DNA from: Actinoplanes sp. NBC_00393
GTDB lineage: Bacteria > Actinomycetota > Actinomycetes > Mycobacteriales > Micromonosporaceae
NCBI RefSeq assembly: GCF_036053395.1
Contig: NZ_CP107942.1
Coordinates: forward strand, 9,456,001-9,520,000
Direction: 5' to 3'
Length of the DNA stretch: 64,000 bases
Under the pieces are notes generated by a model that made no database searches, had not been told where the DNA came from, and saw only the letters and a program-made list of their open reading frames with translations. A program made the translations under genes and the position numbers. Shown here piece by piece: positions 41,740 to 52,740 of this stretch (its first letter is position 1; the number at the start of each line of letters is the position of its first letter).

Positions 41740-43026
41740 TTAAGCGGTGGGAACGATGACGACGGGGATGGCGGGATCGCCGGCGGAGAGCTTGAGGCCT
41801 TCCCATGGGATGGAGATCAGGCACTGCCGGAGGTGGTCGCGGGACTCGGTCAGGCTGGGTGCCGGCTGCACCTCGCCGGAGGCCACGTACGTCCGCTGCA
41901 GCATGCGGTCGTTGGCGTGGTGGTCGGGCACCCCCTGCGAGAAGATGATCTCCTCGGTGGCGGTGCCGGTGGGCTTGTGACGGCGTACGGCCACCTTGCG
42001 CCCGCCGACGGTGGCCTTGTTCTCCGAGCGCTTGACGACCGGGCGCCCGTCGACCTCGACCAGCTTGTAGACCAGCCCGGCGGTGGGCGCGCCGGAGCCG
42101 GTGACCACCGCGGTGCCGGCGCCGTACATGTCGACCGGCTCGGCGGCGAGGGTGGCGATCGAGTACTCGTCCATGTCGCCGGAGACGATGATCTTGGTTT
42201 CGCTGGCGCCCAGGGAGTCGAGCAGCTCGCGGGACTGCTGGGCCAGCACGGACAGGTCGCCGGAGTCGATCCGCACGGCCCGCAGGTCCGGCCCAGCGAT
42301 CGCGATGGCGTTGCGGATGCCCTGACTGATGTCGTACGTGTCGACGAGCAGCGTGGTGTTCTTGCCCAGCGCGGCCACCTGCGAGCCGAACGCGGTCGGC
42401 TCGTCGTCGTGCAGCAGCGTGAAGGCGTGCGCCGAGGTGCCGGTGGTCGGGATGCCGTAGGCCCGGCCCGCCGCGAGGTTGGAGGTCGAGGCGAACCCGG
42501 CCAGGTACGACGCGCGGGCCGCGGCCACGGCGGCGTGCTCGTGGGTGCGCCGCGAGCCCATCTCGATGATCGGCCGGCCGCGGGCGGCGGTGACCATCCG
42601 GGCGGCCGCGGCGGCGATCGCGCTGTCGTGGTTGAGCACCGACAGGATCAGCGTCTCCAGCACCACGCACTCGGCGAACCCGCCGGAAACGGTCAGGATC
42701 GGCGATCCGGGGAAGAACAACTCACCCTCGAGGTAGCCCTCGATGTCGCCGCTGAACCGGAAATCGGCCAGCCAGCGCGCGGTCGTCTCGTCGACGATCC
42801 CGGCCGAGCGCAGGTAGTCGATCTCGCCGGCCTCGAACCGGAAGTTCCTGATCAGCTCGATCAGCCGGCCGGTGCCGGCGACCACGCCGTAGCGCCGCCC
42901 GGTCGGCAGGCGGCGGGCGAACACCTCGAAGACGCAGCGGCGGTCCGCTGTGCCGTCCCGCAGCGCGGCGCTGATCATGGTCAGCTCGTAGTGGTCCGTC
43001 ATCAGGGCCGGCGTGATGCTCTCCAC
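41740..43026 (-). CDS. pncB: Nicotinate phosphoribosyltransferase
   Basis: Makes nicotinate mononucleotide from nicotinate and PRPP. It is a 428-residue protein beginning with the family motif MTDHYELTMISAALRDG, followed by VFEVFARRLPTGRRYGVVAG, MGSRRTHEHAAVAAARASYL, GTSAHAFTLLHDDE and RIDSGDL; these are the substrate-binding signatures of the enzyme. The GTG at 43026 gives the normal N-terminus; a much longer open frame upstream is not protein-like. It is the first gene of a five-gene operon ending with the hydrolase at 39190, and divergent from clpS by about 118 bases. Confidence 0.95.
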   Translation of the reverse strand: MESITPALMTDHYELTMISAALRDGTADRRCVFEVFARRLPTGRRYGVVAGTGRLIELIRNFRFEAGEIDYLRSAGIVDETTARWLADFRFSGDIEGYLEGELFFPGSPILTVSGGFAECVVLETLILSVLNHDSAIAAAAARMVTAARGRPIIEMGSRRTHEHAAVAAARASYLAGFASTSNLAAGRAYGIPTTGTSAHAFTLLHDDEPTAFGSQVAALGKNTTLLVDTYDISQGIRNAIAIAGPDLRAVRIDSGDLSVLAQQSRELLDSLGASETKIIVSGDMDEYSIATLAAEPVDMYGAGTAVVTGSGAPTAGLVYKLVEVDGRPVVKRSENKATVGGRKVAVRRHKPTGTATEEIIFSQGVPDHHANDRMLQRTYVASGEVQPAPSLTESRDHLRQCLISIPWEGLKLSAGDPAIPVVIVPTA

Positions 43027-43144
43027 GGGACCTACCCTATTGCGCCTTCGGCCGCGGCGCGGGGCACGGGCCGGGAACCGGTTCTGACCTGCGGTTCGGC
43101 GCTCCGGTTCACCGGTTCGCCGAATCCGGTGGCAACATGGGGGC

Positions 43145-43435
43145 ATGGCGTTGCCTCAGGTTGCTCCCGTCGAGACGCCGGAGATCGAGGAAGTACCGGC
43201 CGAGGACCGGCCGTGGGTGACCATCGTCTGGGACGACCCGGTCAACCTCATGTCGTACGTGACGTGGGTCTTCCAGAAGCTCTTCGGCTTTAGCAAGGAG
43301 AAAGCGGAGCAGCTGATGATGGATGTGCACACCAAGGGCAAGGCGGTGGTGTCCAGCGGCGCCCGCGAGCGCATGGAGATGGACGCTAACCAACTGCACG
43401 GATACGGTCTCTGGGCAACGGTGGACCGGGCCTGA
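43145..43435 (+). CDS. clpS: ATP-dependent Clp protease adaptor ClpS
   Basis: An adaptor that delivers N-degron substrates to ClpAP/ClpCP. It is 96 residues: a disordered N-terminal tail ([15 protein letters not shown]) and then the folded core [20 protein letters not shown] with the Asp-Asp pair, the middle region [20 protein letters not shown], and the helix region [18 protein letters not shown]. The order clpS-DUF2017-mec-cysO-cysM is the same as in mycobacteria, which strongly supports the assignment. ATG 43145. Confidence 0.97.
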   Translation: MALPQVAPVETPEIEEVPAEDRPWVTIVWDDPVNLMSYVTWVFQKLFGFSKEKAEQLMMDVHTKGKAVVSSGARERMEMDANQLHGYGLWATVDRA

Positions 43436-43455
43436 CAAGCGGGTGGGGATAGAGC

Positions 43456-43956
43456 ATGTTCCGACGCAGCGGCGGCCAGTGTGTGGCCACCTTCGAGCAC
43501 GACGAGGTGCGTGTCCTGCGCAAGGTGGCCGCTGAGGTGGTCGGTTTGCTGACCGACGGCATGGACCACACCGACCCGGTGGTGTCCCGTCTGTTCCCGG
43601 ACATCTATCCGGATCGGCCGGAGGATTCGCAGGAGTTCCGCCTCTACACCGAGGGCGATCTCAAGACCAGCAAGATCGACCAGGCCGGCGCGATCCTGGC
43701 GGCTCTGCCCGACGAGGGCGAGGGCGAGGTCCGGCTGGACGGCGAGGCCGCCGAGGCCTGGTTGCGGGCGATCAACGACGCCCGGCTGGCGATGGGTACG
43801 CGTCTGGAGATCCAGGCCGACACCGATCTGGCCGACGAGTTGGACGAGGCGGTGCTCGAGGATCCGGGATCGAGCCGGGTGTTCCAGCTCTCCGTCTACG
43901 CGTACCTGGGATATCTCCAGGAGTCGCTGTTGAACGCGCTGCCGGAGATCAAGTAG
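43456..43956 (+). CDS. DUF2017 family protein
   Basis: A 166-residue protein of the actinobacterial DUF2017 family: it opens VATFEHDEVRVLRKVAAEVV, the middle part is DRPEDSQEFRLYTEGDLKTS and the end is SVYAYLGYLQESLLNALPE. No biochemical role is known. It always lies between clpS and the Mec hydrolase in actinobacteria, and here it is 20 bases after clpS and 59 bases before mec. Confidence 0.94.
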   Translation: MFRRSGGQCVATFEHDEVRVLRKVAAEVVGLLTDGMDHTDPVVSRLFPDIYPDRPEDSQEFRLYTEGDLKTSKIDQAGAILAALPDEGEGEVRLDGEAAEAWLRAINDARLAMGTRLEIQADTDLADELDEAVLEDPGSSRVFQLSVYAYLGYLQESLLNALPEIK

Positions 43957-44015
43957 CCCGGAGTGTGGGGACTGCCACGCCCGGCTGCTCGAAATACTTC
44001 GGTAATGTGAACGAC

Positions 44016-44438
44016 GTGCTGACCATCGACAAGGCGATCATCGACGCGATCGTCGCCCATGCCCGCCGGGACCACCCGGAGGAGGCCTGCGGCGTCGTCG
44101 CCGGGCCGATCGGCAGCGACGTCGCGACGCGGCACATCCCGATGGACAACGCGGAGCGGTCGACGACCTTCTACCTGTTCGACTCGATGGAACAGTTGCG
44201 GGTGTGGCGTGAGATGGACGACCGTGACGAGGAGCCGGTGGTCATCTACCACTCGCACACCGCCACGGAAGCGTTCCCGTCTCGCACCGACATCTCGCTC
44301 GCCGGCGAGCCGAACGCGCATTATCTCCTGGTTTCGACCCGCGAGCCGGATTCTGAAGAGATCCGGTCGTTCCGTATCGTGGACGGTGTGGTGACCGAAG
44401 AAGAGGTCAACATCGTGGATGCGACGGTGAAGGCGTGA
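44016..44438 (+). CDS. mec: JAMM/MPN metallopeptidase Mec (CysO-cysteine hydrolase)
   Basis: A 140-residue zinc peptidase. The JAMM set is complete: Glu in HPEEACGVVAG, then IYHSHTATEAFPSRTD (His-x-His-x8-Ser-x-x-Asp). In mycobacteria Mec releases cysteine from the CysO-cysteine adduct. GTG 44016 (MLTIDKAIID) matches the N-terminus of that protein; an in-frame GTG at 44007 adds three residues. The stop overlaps the start of a short cysteine-rich frame (GTGA). Because the CysO encoded here carries residues beyond Gly-Gly, Mec may also trim it. Confidence 0.93.
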   Translation: MLTIDKAIIDAIVAHARRDHPEEACGVVAGPIGSDVATRHIPMDNAERSTTFYLFDSMEQLRVWREMDDRDEEPVVIYHSHTATEAFPSRTDISLAGEPNAHYLLVSTREPDSEEIRSFRIVDGVVTEEEVNIVDATVKA

Positions 44439-44512
44439 TTTCCACCTCCGTGCAGTCGTACATGTTCGGGCAGAGCCCGGCGTCGGTGTTCTACGAGTGT
44501 CGTTGTCGCTAG
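44435..44512 (+). CDS. Possible cysteine-sensing leader peptide (25 aa, ends C-R-C-R)
   Basis: A 25-codon frame starting with the GTG that overlaps the mec stop (GTGA); it reads ISTSVQSYMFGQ.. and ends FYECRCR. Two Cys and two Arg codons alternate at the end. The stop overlaps a small stem (GTCGC 44505-44509 with GCGAC 44515-44519) that includes the last Cys and Arg codons. The frame lies 64 bases before cysO. This fits the short Cys-codon leader peptides known upstream of sulfur genes in actinobacteria, where slow decoding of Cys codons controls the next gene. Function here is an inference from position and composition. Confidence 0.55.
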   Translation: MISTSVQSYMFGQSPASVFYECRCR

Positions 44513-44576
44513 CCGCGACCCCGTACAACCGACCCCTGCCCGTTTTCAGTACGACGTTTCTAGGAGCATGACAGTC

Positions 44577-45861
<1,285 letters not shown>

Positions 45862-45865
45862 CCGC

Positions 45866-46252
45866 CTAGTAGGCCAGCGCCACCAGCACGGCGGCGATCA
45901 TCGGCGGGGCGGCCGCCGCCATCAGGTACCAGGGCAGCCTGGGCTGGTGGATGGCGAGGAAGGCGGCCGCCGCCGGCCCGACACTGAGCAGGGTCAGCAG
46001 GCCCAGCACCGGCAGGTACCAGCCGGGCGCCCCGCCGAAGACCGCGAGCACGGCGTACAGGCCGACGCCGACCCCGGTGAGACCGAGCACCGTCCCATAG
46101 AGCGCCATGGCGAGCATCCGGCCGGCGCCGGGCGCCGGATCATCGGCGGTGGGGAAGCGGAAGATCGCCGGTTCCGGGTCGTCCCACGGTACGAGCGACG
46201 CGTTTCCGGCCGGCGCGGTTCGGGTAGTGCGGGCCTGTTCGACCGCGGTCAC
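45866..46252 (-). CDS. Small integral membrane protein (three TM segments)
   Basis: A 128-residue protein. A polar N-terminus (about 45 residues, PAGNASLVPWDDPEPAIFRF) is followed by three hydrophobic helices (MLAMALYGTVLGLTGVGVGL, YLPVLGLLTLLSVGPAAAAF, LPWYLMAAAAPPMIAAVLVA). The GTG at 46252 has GGAGG 4 bases upstream; a longer frame to 46345 has no such site. It converges on cysM with 4 bases between the stops. I do not recognise a family. Confidence 0.8.
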   Translation of the reverse strand: MTAVEQARTTRTAPAGNASLVPWDDPEPAIFRFPTADDPAPGAGRMLAMALYGTVLGLTGVGVGLYAVLAVFGGAPGWYLPVLGLLTLLSVGPAAAAFLAIHQPRLPWYLMAAAAPPMIAAVLVALAY

Positions 46253-46525
46253 GTCGCCTCCAGCAGATGACCTTGGACATATCACCCTGTGCAACGCAAA
46301 CGGCTCACTCGACGTGACGGCAGGGGCGCTGATGACCGAGGTCACCGCCCCTGTGATGTGCGTTGTCGATTTAGCGACAAATCGATCAGTTGTTTACGTC
46401 AGGCACTGGTCGGGGCGTACGCTTCGCTCCGTGATTGACTGGTCTGACAAGTCCAGCGCGGACCGGTCGGGCGGGGCTTGGACGACCCGGAGTTGTTCGA
46501 CCCGATGTGAGCCAGAGGGACCCGC

Positions 46526-47272
46526 ATGCGACTAACCGTTCTCGGTTGTGCCGGCAGTTTCCCCGGCCCCGAGTCGGCGTGTTCGGCCTACCTCGTGGAG
46601 GCCGAGGGTTACCGGCTCCTGATCGACTTCGGGTCGGGTTCGCTCTCCGCGCTCCAGCGTTATTCCGACATGCGCCGCGTCGACGCGATCCTCCTCACCC
46701 ACCTGCACTGCGACCACATGCTGGACGCCTGCACCTACGTGGTGGTCCGCCGCTACGACCCGGCCGGCCCGCTGCCGCCGGTGCCGGTCTACGCCCCGCT
46801 GGGCGCCGCGGAGCGGATCGCTGCCGCCTACAGCACCGAGGGCGAGCCGGTGGACGACGTCTACACCTTCTACGGGCTCCAGCCGGGCACGTTCCCGATC
46901 GGTCCGCTGACGGTCACCGTGGACCGGGTCAACCACCCGGTGGAGACGTACGGCGTACGCATCGAACACAACGGCCGCGTGCTGGCGTATTCGTCGGACA
47001 CCGCGCCCTGCGAGGCCCTCCTGCGCCTCGCCGCCGGAGCGGACCTCTTCCTCTGCGAGGCGAGCTACCAGGACGGCGTGCCCAACCCGCCCGACCTGCA
47101 TCTGACCGGCGGCGAAGCCGGCGAGGCGGCCACCAAGGCGGACGTGGCCAAGTTGCTGTTGACCCATCTCGTGCCTGCTTGGGCCAGTGAGGCCGCGATC
47201 ACGGAAGCGGCCGGCGCGGCATACGCGGGACCGGTGGAAGTCGTCCGACCCGGCGCCCGATACGATCTCTGA
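46526..47272 (+). CDS. MBL-fold metallo-hydrolase (RNase Z/phosphodiesterase-like)
   Basis: A 248-residue beta-lactamase-fold hydrolase: MRLTVLGCAGSFPGPESACS, LLIDFGSGSLSAL, the metal motif THLHCDHMLD (His-x-His-x-Asp-His), AYSSDTAPCEALL and LLLTHLVPAW. It resembles the group close to RNase Z and cAMP phosphodiesterases. Actinobacteria carry this gene beside cysM and rph-rdgB, as here. ATG 46526 after GAGGGACCCGC. The natural substrate is not established. Confidence 0.92.
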   Translation: MRLTVLGCAGSFPGPESACSAYLVEAEGYRLLIDFGSGSLSALQRYSDMRRVDAILLTHLHCDHMLDACTYVVVRRYDPAGPLPPVPVYAPLGAAERIAAAYSTEGEPVDDVYTFYGLQPGTFPIGPLTVTVDRVNHPVETYGVRIEHNGRVLAYSSDTAPCEALLRLAAGADLFLCEASYQDGVPNPPDLHLTGGEAGEAATKADVAKLLLTHLVPAWASEAAITEAAGAAYAGPVEVVRPGARYDL

Positions 47273-47318
47273 GTCGGCGCGGGGGGTAGGGGCCGGCAGT
47301 CGTGATCTTGGAGTTGCA

Positions 47319-48521
47319 TTGCGCATCGTTCGCCTGGCCAACTTCGTCACGGTCCACACCGGAGGTTTGCGTACGGCGCTCCGGCAGCTCGGCCGCGGTT
47401 ATCAGCGGGCCGGGCACGAGGCGGTCCTGATCATCCCCGGCCGCCGCTACTCCGACAAGGTGATGAAGCAGGGCCGGGTCATCACGCTGCCCAGCGCGCC
47501 GCTGCCGCGGACCGGTGGATACCGGGTCCTCGCCGGCCGGCGTGAGCTCACCAAGCTGCTCGACAGCCTGGAGCCGGACCGGATCGAGGTCTCCGACCGG
47601 ACCACCCTGCGCTGGACCGGCAACTGGGCCCGGCAGCGCGGCGTCCGCTCGATGATGGTCTCCCACGAGAGCCTGGGCGGGCTGCTCGGGCTGTGGGGGA
47701 TGCCGAAGCGGGACGCCCTCGCCGACCGGTTCAACCAGCGGACCGCGGAGGCGTTCGACACCATCGTCTGCACCACCGCGTTCGCGGCGGCCGAGTTCCG
47801 CCGGATCGGCGCGCCCAACCTGGTCGAGGTCCCGCTCGGTGTGGATCTCGGCGTCTTCCACCCGAGCCGGATGGACGTCGGCGTGCGCTCGCGGTACGCC
47901 CGGCCGGACGAGCTGCTGGTCGTCTACGCCAGCCGGCTCTCCGCGGCGAAGCGGCCCGAGTTGGCTGTGGACGCGGTCGCGGCCCTGCGCAACGGCAAGA
48001 TTCCGGCGGTCCTGGTGATGGCCGGCGACGGGACCCGGCGGACTGCGCTGGCGTACCGGGCGGCCCGCCTGCCCGTCCGTTTCGCCGGGCACATCGCCGA
48101 CCGGCACGCCGTGGCGGCACTGCTGGCCAGCGCGGATGTCACGCTCTCGCCCGGACCGGTGGAGACCTTCGGCCTGGCCGCGCTGGAGTCGCTGGCCTGC
48201 GGCACCCCGGTGGTGGTGAACGAGCAGAGCGCCCTGCCCGAGGTGGTGGGCGAGGCCGGCGTGGCGGTTCCGGGCACCGCGGAGGCGTTCGCCGACGCGG
48301 TGAGCAGCCTGATGGAACGGCCGCGCGTCGAGCGACGGGCCGCGGCCCGGGCCCGCGCCGAGCAGTTCGGCTGGCAGCAGTCGGTCAACGGCTTCCTGCA
48401 GGCGCACGAGGCGCTCCCGGCCTCCGGTGCGGTTCCGGTTCCGGTCAGCATGATCCGTCCGGCGGTTCCGCTCAGCCGCAAGCCCGGGGCGGACGAAGCC
48501 GGCGCGGCACGCTACGCATAG
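47319..48521 (+). CDS. GT4-family glycosyltransferase (mannosyltransferase type)
   Basis: A 400-residue retaining glycosyltransferase. It begins [20 protein letters not shown], and the C-terminal domain carries [38 protein letters not shown] and the E-x7-E nucleotide-sugar motif in [20 protein letters not shown]. It resembles GDP-mannose-dependent alpha-mannosyltransferases acting on lipids such as phosphatidylinositol mannosides. The start is a TTG at 47319 with GGAG 6 bases before it; the longer frame from 47187 would run through the end of the MBL gene. The acceptor is unknown. Confidence 0.88.
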   Translation: MRIVRLANFVTVHTGGLRTALRQLGRGYQRAGHEAVLIIPGRRYSDKVMKQGRVITLPSAPLPRTGGYRVLAGRRELTKLLDSLEPDRIEVSDRTTLRWTGNWARQRGVRSMMVSHESLGGLLGLWGMPKRDALADRFNQRTAEAFDTIVCTTAFAAAEFRRIGAPNLVEVPLGVDLGVFHPSRMDVGVRSRYARPDELLVVYASRLSAAKRPELAVDAVAALRNGKIPAVLVMAGDGTRRTALAYRAARLPVRFAGHIADRHAVAALLASADVTLSPGPVETFGLAALESLACGTPVVVNEQSALPEVVGEAGVAVPGTAEAFADAVSSLMERPRVERRAAARARAEQFGWQQSVNGFLQAHEALPASGAVPVPVSMIRPAVPLSRKPGADEAGAARYA

Positions 48522-48531
48522 GGTTGGGGAC

Positions 48532-49260
48532 ATGGTGCGACCCGACGGCCGGACGGCCGACCAGCTGCGACCGGTGACCCTGACCCGGCACTGGAGCATC
48601 CACCCCGAAGGATCGGTGTTGGTGGAGTTCGGCAACACCCGGGTGCTCTGCACCGCGAGCGTCACCGAGGGGGTGCCACGCTGGCGCAAGGGTTCCGGCC
48701 TGGGCTGGGTGACCGCGGAGTATTCGATGCTGCCGCGTGCGACGAACACCCGGGGCGACCGGGAGAGCGTCAAGGGCAAGCTGGGTGGGCGTACCCAGGA
48801 GATCTCCCGCCTGATCGGCCGCAGCCTGCGGGCCTGCATCGACCTTAAGGCGCTCGGGGAGAACTCGATCGTCCTCGACTGCGACGTGCTGCAGGCCGAC
48901 GGTGGCACCCGCACCGCCGCGATCACCGGGGCGTACGTGGCGTTGCACGACGCGGTGAGCTGGCTGGCCGACCGCAAGTCGCTGGCCGGCAAGGTGGAGA
49001 AGGTGCTGCACACCTCCATCCAGGCGGTCAGCGTCGGGATCATCGACGGCGAGGCCCGGCTGGACCTGATGTACACCGAGGATGTCGCCGCCGAGGTCGA
49101 CATGAACGTGGTCTGCACCGCGGCCGGCGACTTCGTCGAGGTGCAGGGGACGGGGGAGAACGGCGTGTTCAAGCGGGCCCAGATGGACGCGATGCTCGAC
49201 CTCGGCGTGCTCGGGTGCGCCGAGCTGGCGGCCGCGCAGCAGAAGGCTCTGGCCGCGTGA
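48532..49260 (+). CDS. rph: Ribonuclease PH
   Basis: A phosphorolytic 3'-5' exoribonuclease that trims tRNA 3' ends. It is 242 residues with [19 protein letters not shown] at the start, then [47 protein letters not shown] and the active-site region [23 protein letters not shown] 48532, 10 bases after the glycosyltransferase stop. Its stop overlaps the rdgB start (GTGA), the common rph-rdgB pair. Confidence 0.97.
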   Translation: MVRPDGRTADQLRPVTLTRHWSIHPEGSVLVEFGNTRVLCTASVTEGVPRWRKGSGLGWVTAEYSMLPRATNTRGDRESVKGKLGGRTQEISRLIGRSLRACIDLKALGENSIVLDCDVLQADGGTRTAAITGAYVALHDAVSWLADRKSLAGKVEKVLHTSIQAVSVGIIDGEARLDLMYTEDVAAEVDMNVVCTAAGDFVEVQGTGENGVFKRAQMDAMLDLGVLGCAELAAAQQKALAA

Positions 49261-49871
49261 GCGCCCGGCTGCTGCTGGCGACCGGCAACCCGAAGAAGCT
49301 CGCCGAGCTGCAGCGCATCCTCGATGCCGCGCTCGGGCGGAGCCAGGTCGAGCTCGTCGGTCTCGGTGACTTCCCCGACTACCCGGACGTGCCGGAGACC
49401 GGGCTGACGTTCGGCGAGAACGCGCTGATCAAGGCTCGGGAGGGCGCGAAGCGGACCGGTCTGCCGACGGTGGCCGACGACTCCGGCATCGCGGTGAACG
49501 CGCTGAACGGCATGCCCGGCGTGTTCAGCGCCCGCTGGTCCGGCCGGCACGGCGACGACCAGGCGAATCTCGACCTGCTGCTGGCCCAGATCAGCGACGT
49601 GGGCGACGAGCAGCGCGGCGGCGCGTTCGTCTGCGCGGCGGCCCTGGTCCTGCCGAACGGCCGGGAGCACCTGGTCGAGGGCCGGCAGACCGGCCGCCTG
49701 CTGCGCAGCCGGCGCGGCGAGGGCGGTTTCGGCTACGACCCGGTCTTCGTCGGGGACGGCCAGGACCGGACGAACGCGGAGCTGAGCCCCACCGAGAAGG
49801 ACGCGATCAGCCACCGTGGCAAGGCGTTCCGCGAGCTCGCCAAGGTCATCGCCAAGGAACTGCCCCGCTGA
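49257..49871 (+). CDS. rdgB: XTP/dITP diphosphatase (RdgB/HAM1)
   Basis: Cleans deaminated purine nucleotides such as dITP and XTP from the pool. It is 204 residues: [18 protein letters not shown] at the N-terminus, [20 protein letters not shown], the substrate loop [20 protein letters not shown] and [12 protein letters not shown] near the C-terminus. The GTG at 49257 overlaps the rph stop by four bases, so the two are translationally coupled. Confidence 0.96.
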   Translation: MSARLLLATGNPKKLAELQRILDAALGRSQVELVGLGDFPDYPDVPETGLTFGENALIKAREGAKRTGLPTVADDSGIAVNALNGMPGVFSARWSGRHGDDQANLDLLLAQISDVGDEQRGGAFVCAAALVLPNGREHLVEGRQTGRLLRSRRGEGGFGYDPVFVGDGQDRTNAELSPTEKDAISHRGKAFRELAKVIAKELPR

Positions 49872-49877
49872 CGGCTC

Positions 49878-49937
49878 ATCGCAGAACGAAAGACAAGCGC
49901 TCGCGGATCGAAAGGACAAGGCTCGCGGATCGAAAGG
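49878..49937. repeat. Short direct repeats after rdgB
   Basis: GCTCGCGGATCGAAAGG occurs at 49899-49915 and 49921-49937, with a weaker third copy (TCGCAGAACGAAAG) at about 49879-49892, a period of 20-22 bases. They lie just before the DUF4143 ATPase gene. The role is unknown. Confidence 0.75.
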
Positions 49938-49958
49938 GCCGACCGCTACTCTGGCACC

Positions 49959-51212
49959 GTGGCGCCCTCTGAGCTGGTCCCTCGCCGTGCCGAGCAGCTG
50001 ATCTCGGCAGCGCTGGCGGACACCCGTGTGGTGCTGATCAGCGGTGCCCGGCAGGCGGGTAAGAGCACGCTCGTTCGGGTCGTCGCCGGAAACCGGGCAG
50101 CCGAGCGCCGGGACCTGGACCGGGAGCAGGACCGGGCTGCGGCGCTGGCCGATCCGACCGGCTTCGTGTCCTTCGACGACCTGATGGTCATCGACGAGAT
50201 CCAGCGGGTTCCCGAGTTGCTGCTCGCCATCAAGGTGGCCGTCGACGAGGACCCGCGGCCGGGCCGGTTCCTGCTCACCGGGTCGTCACGGCTCTTCGGG
50301 ATGCGCGGCGCTCCGGACGCGCTGCCCGGGCGCATGGAGACGGTGGAGCTGTGGCCGTTCTCTCAGGGAGAGATCGACGGCACGCCCGACGGATTCATCG
50401 ATGCGGTCTTCGCCCAGGGGCCGGACCTGCGCCACGAGTCCGTCGTCGCCAGGGGTGACTATGCCGCCCGCGTGGTCCGTGGTGGTCTGCCCGAGGCCGT
50501 CTCCCGGGACGACGTGCGCCGCCGGGGGCGGTTTCTCGACGGCTATGTGCAGGCTCTGATCGACCGAGACGTCCGGGAATTGTCGCGCATCGAGCAGGCG
50601 CCCCAGTTGCGTACCTTGGCGCGCCTGCTGGCCGCCCGGTCCGCGACGCTGATCCCGGCCGGGAGTCTGGAGTCCGAACTGGGGTTGAGCAGGCCCACGA
50701 TCGCCCGCTACCTGCGGCTCCTCGAGGAGGTCTTTCTCGTCAAGCGGATTCCCGGCTGGTCCCGCAACCTGGGCAGCCGGGTCACCCAGGCGCCGAAGCT
50801 GGTCTTCGTCGACTCCGGCATCGCGGCGCAGCAGCTCGCCGTCGACCCGCATCTGCTGCAGCGTCCCGGGCAGCCGTTCGGACCGCTGCTGGAGGGCTTC
50901 GTCATCGCTGAGCTGGCCCGCCAGGCGACGTGGTCGGACCAGCTCGTCGACCTCTACCACTACCGCGATCAGAACAAGGTGGAGGTCGACGTCATCCTGG
51001 AGAACCGGCAGGGCAGGGTCGTCGCCGTCGAGGTCAAAGCGGCCTCCACGGTCCGGTCCGACGACTTCCGCGGTCTGCGGCGGCTGGCCGAGCGACTCGG
51101 TGACGACCTCGTCGCCGGCATCGTCCTCTACACCGGCACGAGCACGCTCGCCTTCGGCGATCGGATGCGCGCCCTCCCGGTCAGCGCGATCTGGGAGACC
51201 GGGCTCAGCTGA
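49959..51212 (+). CDS. AAA-family ATPase with DUF4143 domain
   Basis: A 417-residue protein. The N-terminal P-loop ATPase domain has Walker A LISGARQAGKSTLV and Walker B LMVIDEIQRVPELLL, with LLTGSSRLFG after it. From about residue 200 comes DUF4143 with a winged-helix-like part (LESELGLSRPTIARYLRLLE), and then a nuclease-like fold pattern VEVDVILENRQGRVVAVEVK. The family is widespread and often linked to mobile DNA or defence, without an established activity. GTG start. Its 3' end overlaps hutH by 8 bases, tail to tail. Confidence 0.9.
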   Translation: MAPSELVPRRAEQLISAALADTRVVLISGARQAGKSTLVRVVAGNRAAERRDLDREQDRAAALADPTGFVSFDDLMVIDEIQRVPELLLAIKVAVDEDPRPGRFLLTGSSRLFGMRGAPDALPGRMETVELWPFSQGEIDGTPDGFIDAVFAQGPDLRHESVVARGDYAARVVRGGLPEAVSRDDVRRRGRFLDGYVQALIDRDVRELSRIEQAPQLRTLARLLAARSATLIPAGSLESELGLSRPTIARYLRLLEEVFLVKRIPGWSRNLGSRVTQAPKLVFVDSGIAAQQLAVDPHLLQRPGQPFGPLLEGFVIAELARQATWSDQLVDLYHYRDQNKVEVDVILENRQGRVVAVEVKAASTVRSDDFRGLRRLAERLGDDLVAGIVLYTGTSTLAFGDRMRALPVSAIWETGLS

Positions 51213-52740
51213 GCGGGCCCAGCGCTGCTTCGATGTCGGCGCGCAGGGCCGGGCCGGCGATCACCGCCCGGGCCTGCTCCAGGACCGGCGCGAGGAAGAC
51301 GTCCGGGCCCGGGCCGCCGGCGAACGGGGAGACCGCGGCGACCGCGGCCCGCCCGGCCGGGGACGGGATCAGCGGGGAGCGCAGCTGAAGGCCGCGTACG
51401 GCGCTGAGCAGCTCGACCGCCAGCAGGCTGGTCAGGTTGTCCAGGACGGTGCGCAGCTTCTTCGCCGCGGCCCAGCCCATCGACACGTGGTCCTCCTGCA
51501 TGCCGCTGGTCGGCAGGGAGTCCACCGAGGCCGGCGACGACAGGCGGCGGTTCTCCGCCACGATGCCGGCCGCCGTGTACTGGGCGATCATCAGGCCCGA
51601 GTTCACCCCGGCGTCCGGGGACAGGAACGGCGGCAGCTCACGGGAGCGGGTCACGTCGAGCAGGCGGTCGACCCGGCGTTCGGCGATCGCGCCCACCTCG
51701 GCGGCCGCGATGGCCAGGTAGTCCGCCGCGAAGCCGAGCGGCGCGCCGTGGAAGTTGCCGGTGGACTCGACCCGGCCGTCGGTCAGCACCACCGGGTTGT
51801 CCACCACCGACACCAGCTCCCGGCCGGCGACCACACGGACGAAGTCCAGGGTGTCCCGGGCCGCGCCGGCCACCTGCGGGGCGCACCGCATCGAGTACGC
51901 GTCCTGCACCGCGTGGGCCAGGTCGTCCCGGTGCGAGTCCATGATCCGGGAGTCCTGCAGCAGCCGGTGGATGTTCGCGGCGGACGCGGCCTGCCCGGGG
52001 TGCGGGCGGATGCTGTGCAGCTCCGGCAGGAACGGCCGCTCCGAGCCGAGCATCGCCTCGATGGCGAGCGCAGCGGTCACGTCGGCCATGGCGAACAGGT
52101 GGGCCGCGTCGGAGATCGCCAGCAGCAGCATGCCGAGCATGCCGTCGGTGCCGTTGATCAGCGCCAGGCCCTCCTTGGCGGCCAGCTCCAGCGGGCGCAG
52201 CCCGGCGGCGTGCAGGGCCTCGGCGGCGGACACCCGGGCGCCGTCCTTGCCCAGCACCCAGCCCTCGCCGAGCAGCACGATCGCGCAGTGGGCGAGCGGC
52301 GCCAGGTCACCCGAGGCGCCCAGCGAGCCGTGCTCCGGCACCCACGGCGTGATCTCGTGGTTGAGCAGGTCGACCAGGCCCTGGGCGAGCACCGGGCGCA
52401 CCCCGGACCGGCCCATCGCCAGCGACCGCACCCGCAGCAGCATCATCGCCCGGACCACCTCGCGCGGCATCGGGGCGCCGATCCCGGCGGCGTGCGAGCG
52501 GATCAGCGCGTGCTGCAGTTCGGCCCGCCGCTGCGGGGCGATCGAGGTGTTGGCGAGCGCGCCGAAGCCGGTGGAGACCCCGTAGACCGGCCGGCCGGAG
52601 GTCTCGATGTCGTCGACGATGGCACGGCTGGCGGCCATCGCCTCGACGGTGGCGGCGGAGAGTTCGACGCGGGCGTCGCCGCGGGCGACGGCGAGCACGT
52701 CGGCTGGTGTGATTCCGGTGGGCTGGACAGTGACGATCAT
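51205..52740 (-). CDS. hutH: Histidine ammonia-lyase
   Basis: First step of histidine breakdown: histidine to urocanate and ammonia. It is 511 residues with [13 protein letters not shown] near the N-terminus, the MIO-forming Ala-Ser-Gly in [14 protein letters not shown], and later [15 protein letters not shown] and QEDHVSMGW. The ATG overlaps the hutI stop (ATGA), so hutH is the last gene of the hut operon. It converges on the DUF4143 gene. Confidence 0.97.
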   Translation of the reverse strand: MIVTVQPTGITPADVLAVARGDARVELSAATVEAMAASRAIVDDIETSGRPVYGVSTGFGALANTSIAPQRRAELQHALIRSHAAGIGAPMPREVVRAMMLLRVRSLAMGRSGVRPVLAQGLVDLLNHEITPWVPEHGSLGASGDLAPLAHCAIVLLGEGWVLGKDGARVSAAEALHAAGLRPLELAAKEGLALINGTDGMLGMLLLAISDAAHLFAMADVTAALAIEAMLGSERPFLPELHSIRPHPGQAASAANIHRLLQDSRIMDSHRDDLAHAVQDAYSMRCAPQVAGAARDTLDFVRVVAGRELVSVVDNPVVLTDGRVESTGNFHGAPLGFAADYLAIAAAEVGAIAERRVDRLLDVTRSRELPPFLSPDAGVNSGLMIAQYTAAGIVAENRRLSSPASVDSLPTSGMQEDHVSMGWAAAKKLRTVLDNLTSLLAVELLSAVRGLQLRSPLIPSPAGRAAVAAVSPFAGGPGPDVFLAPVLEQARAVIAGPALRADIEAALGPLS

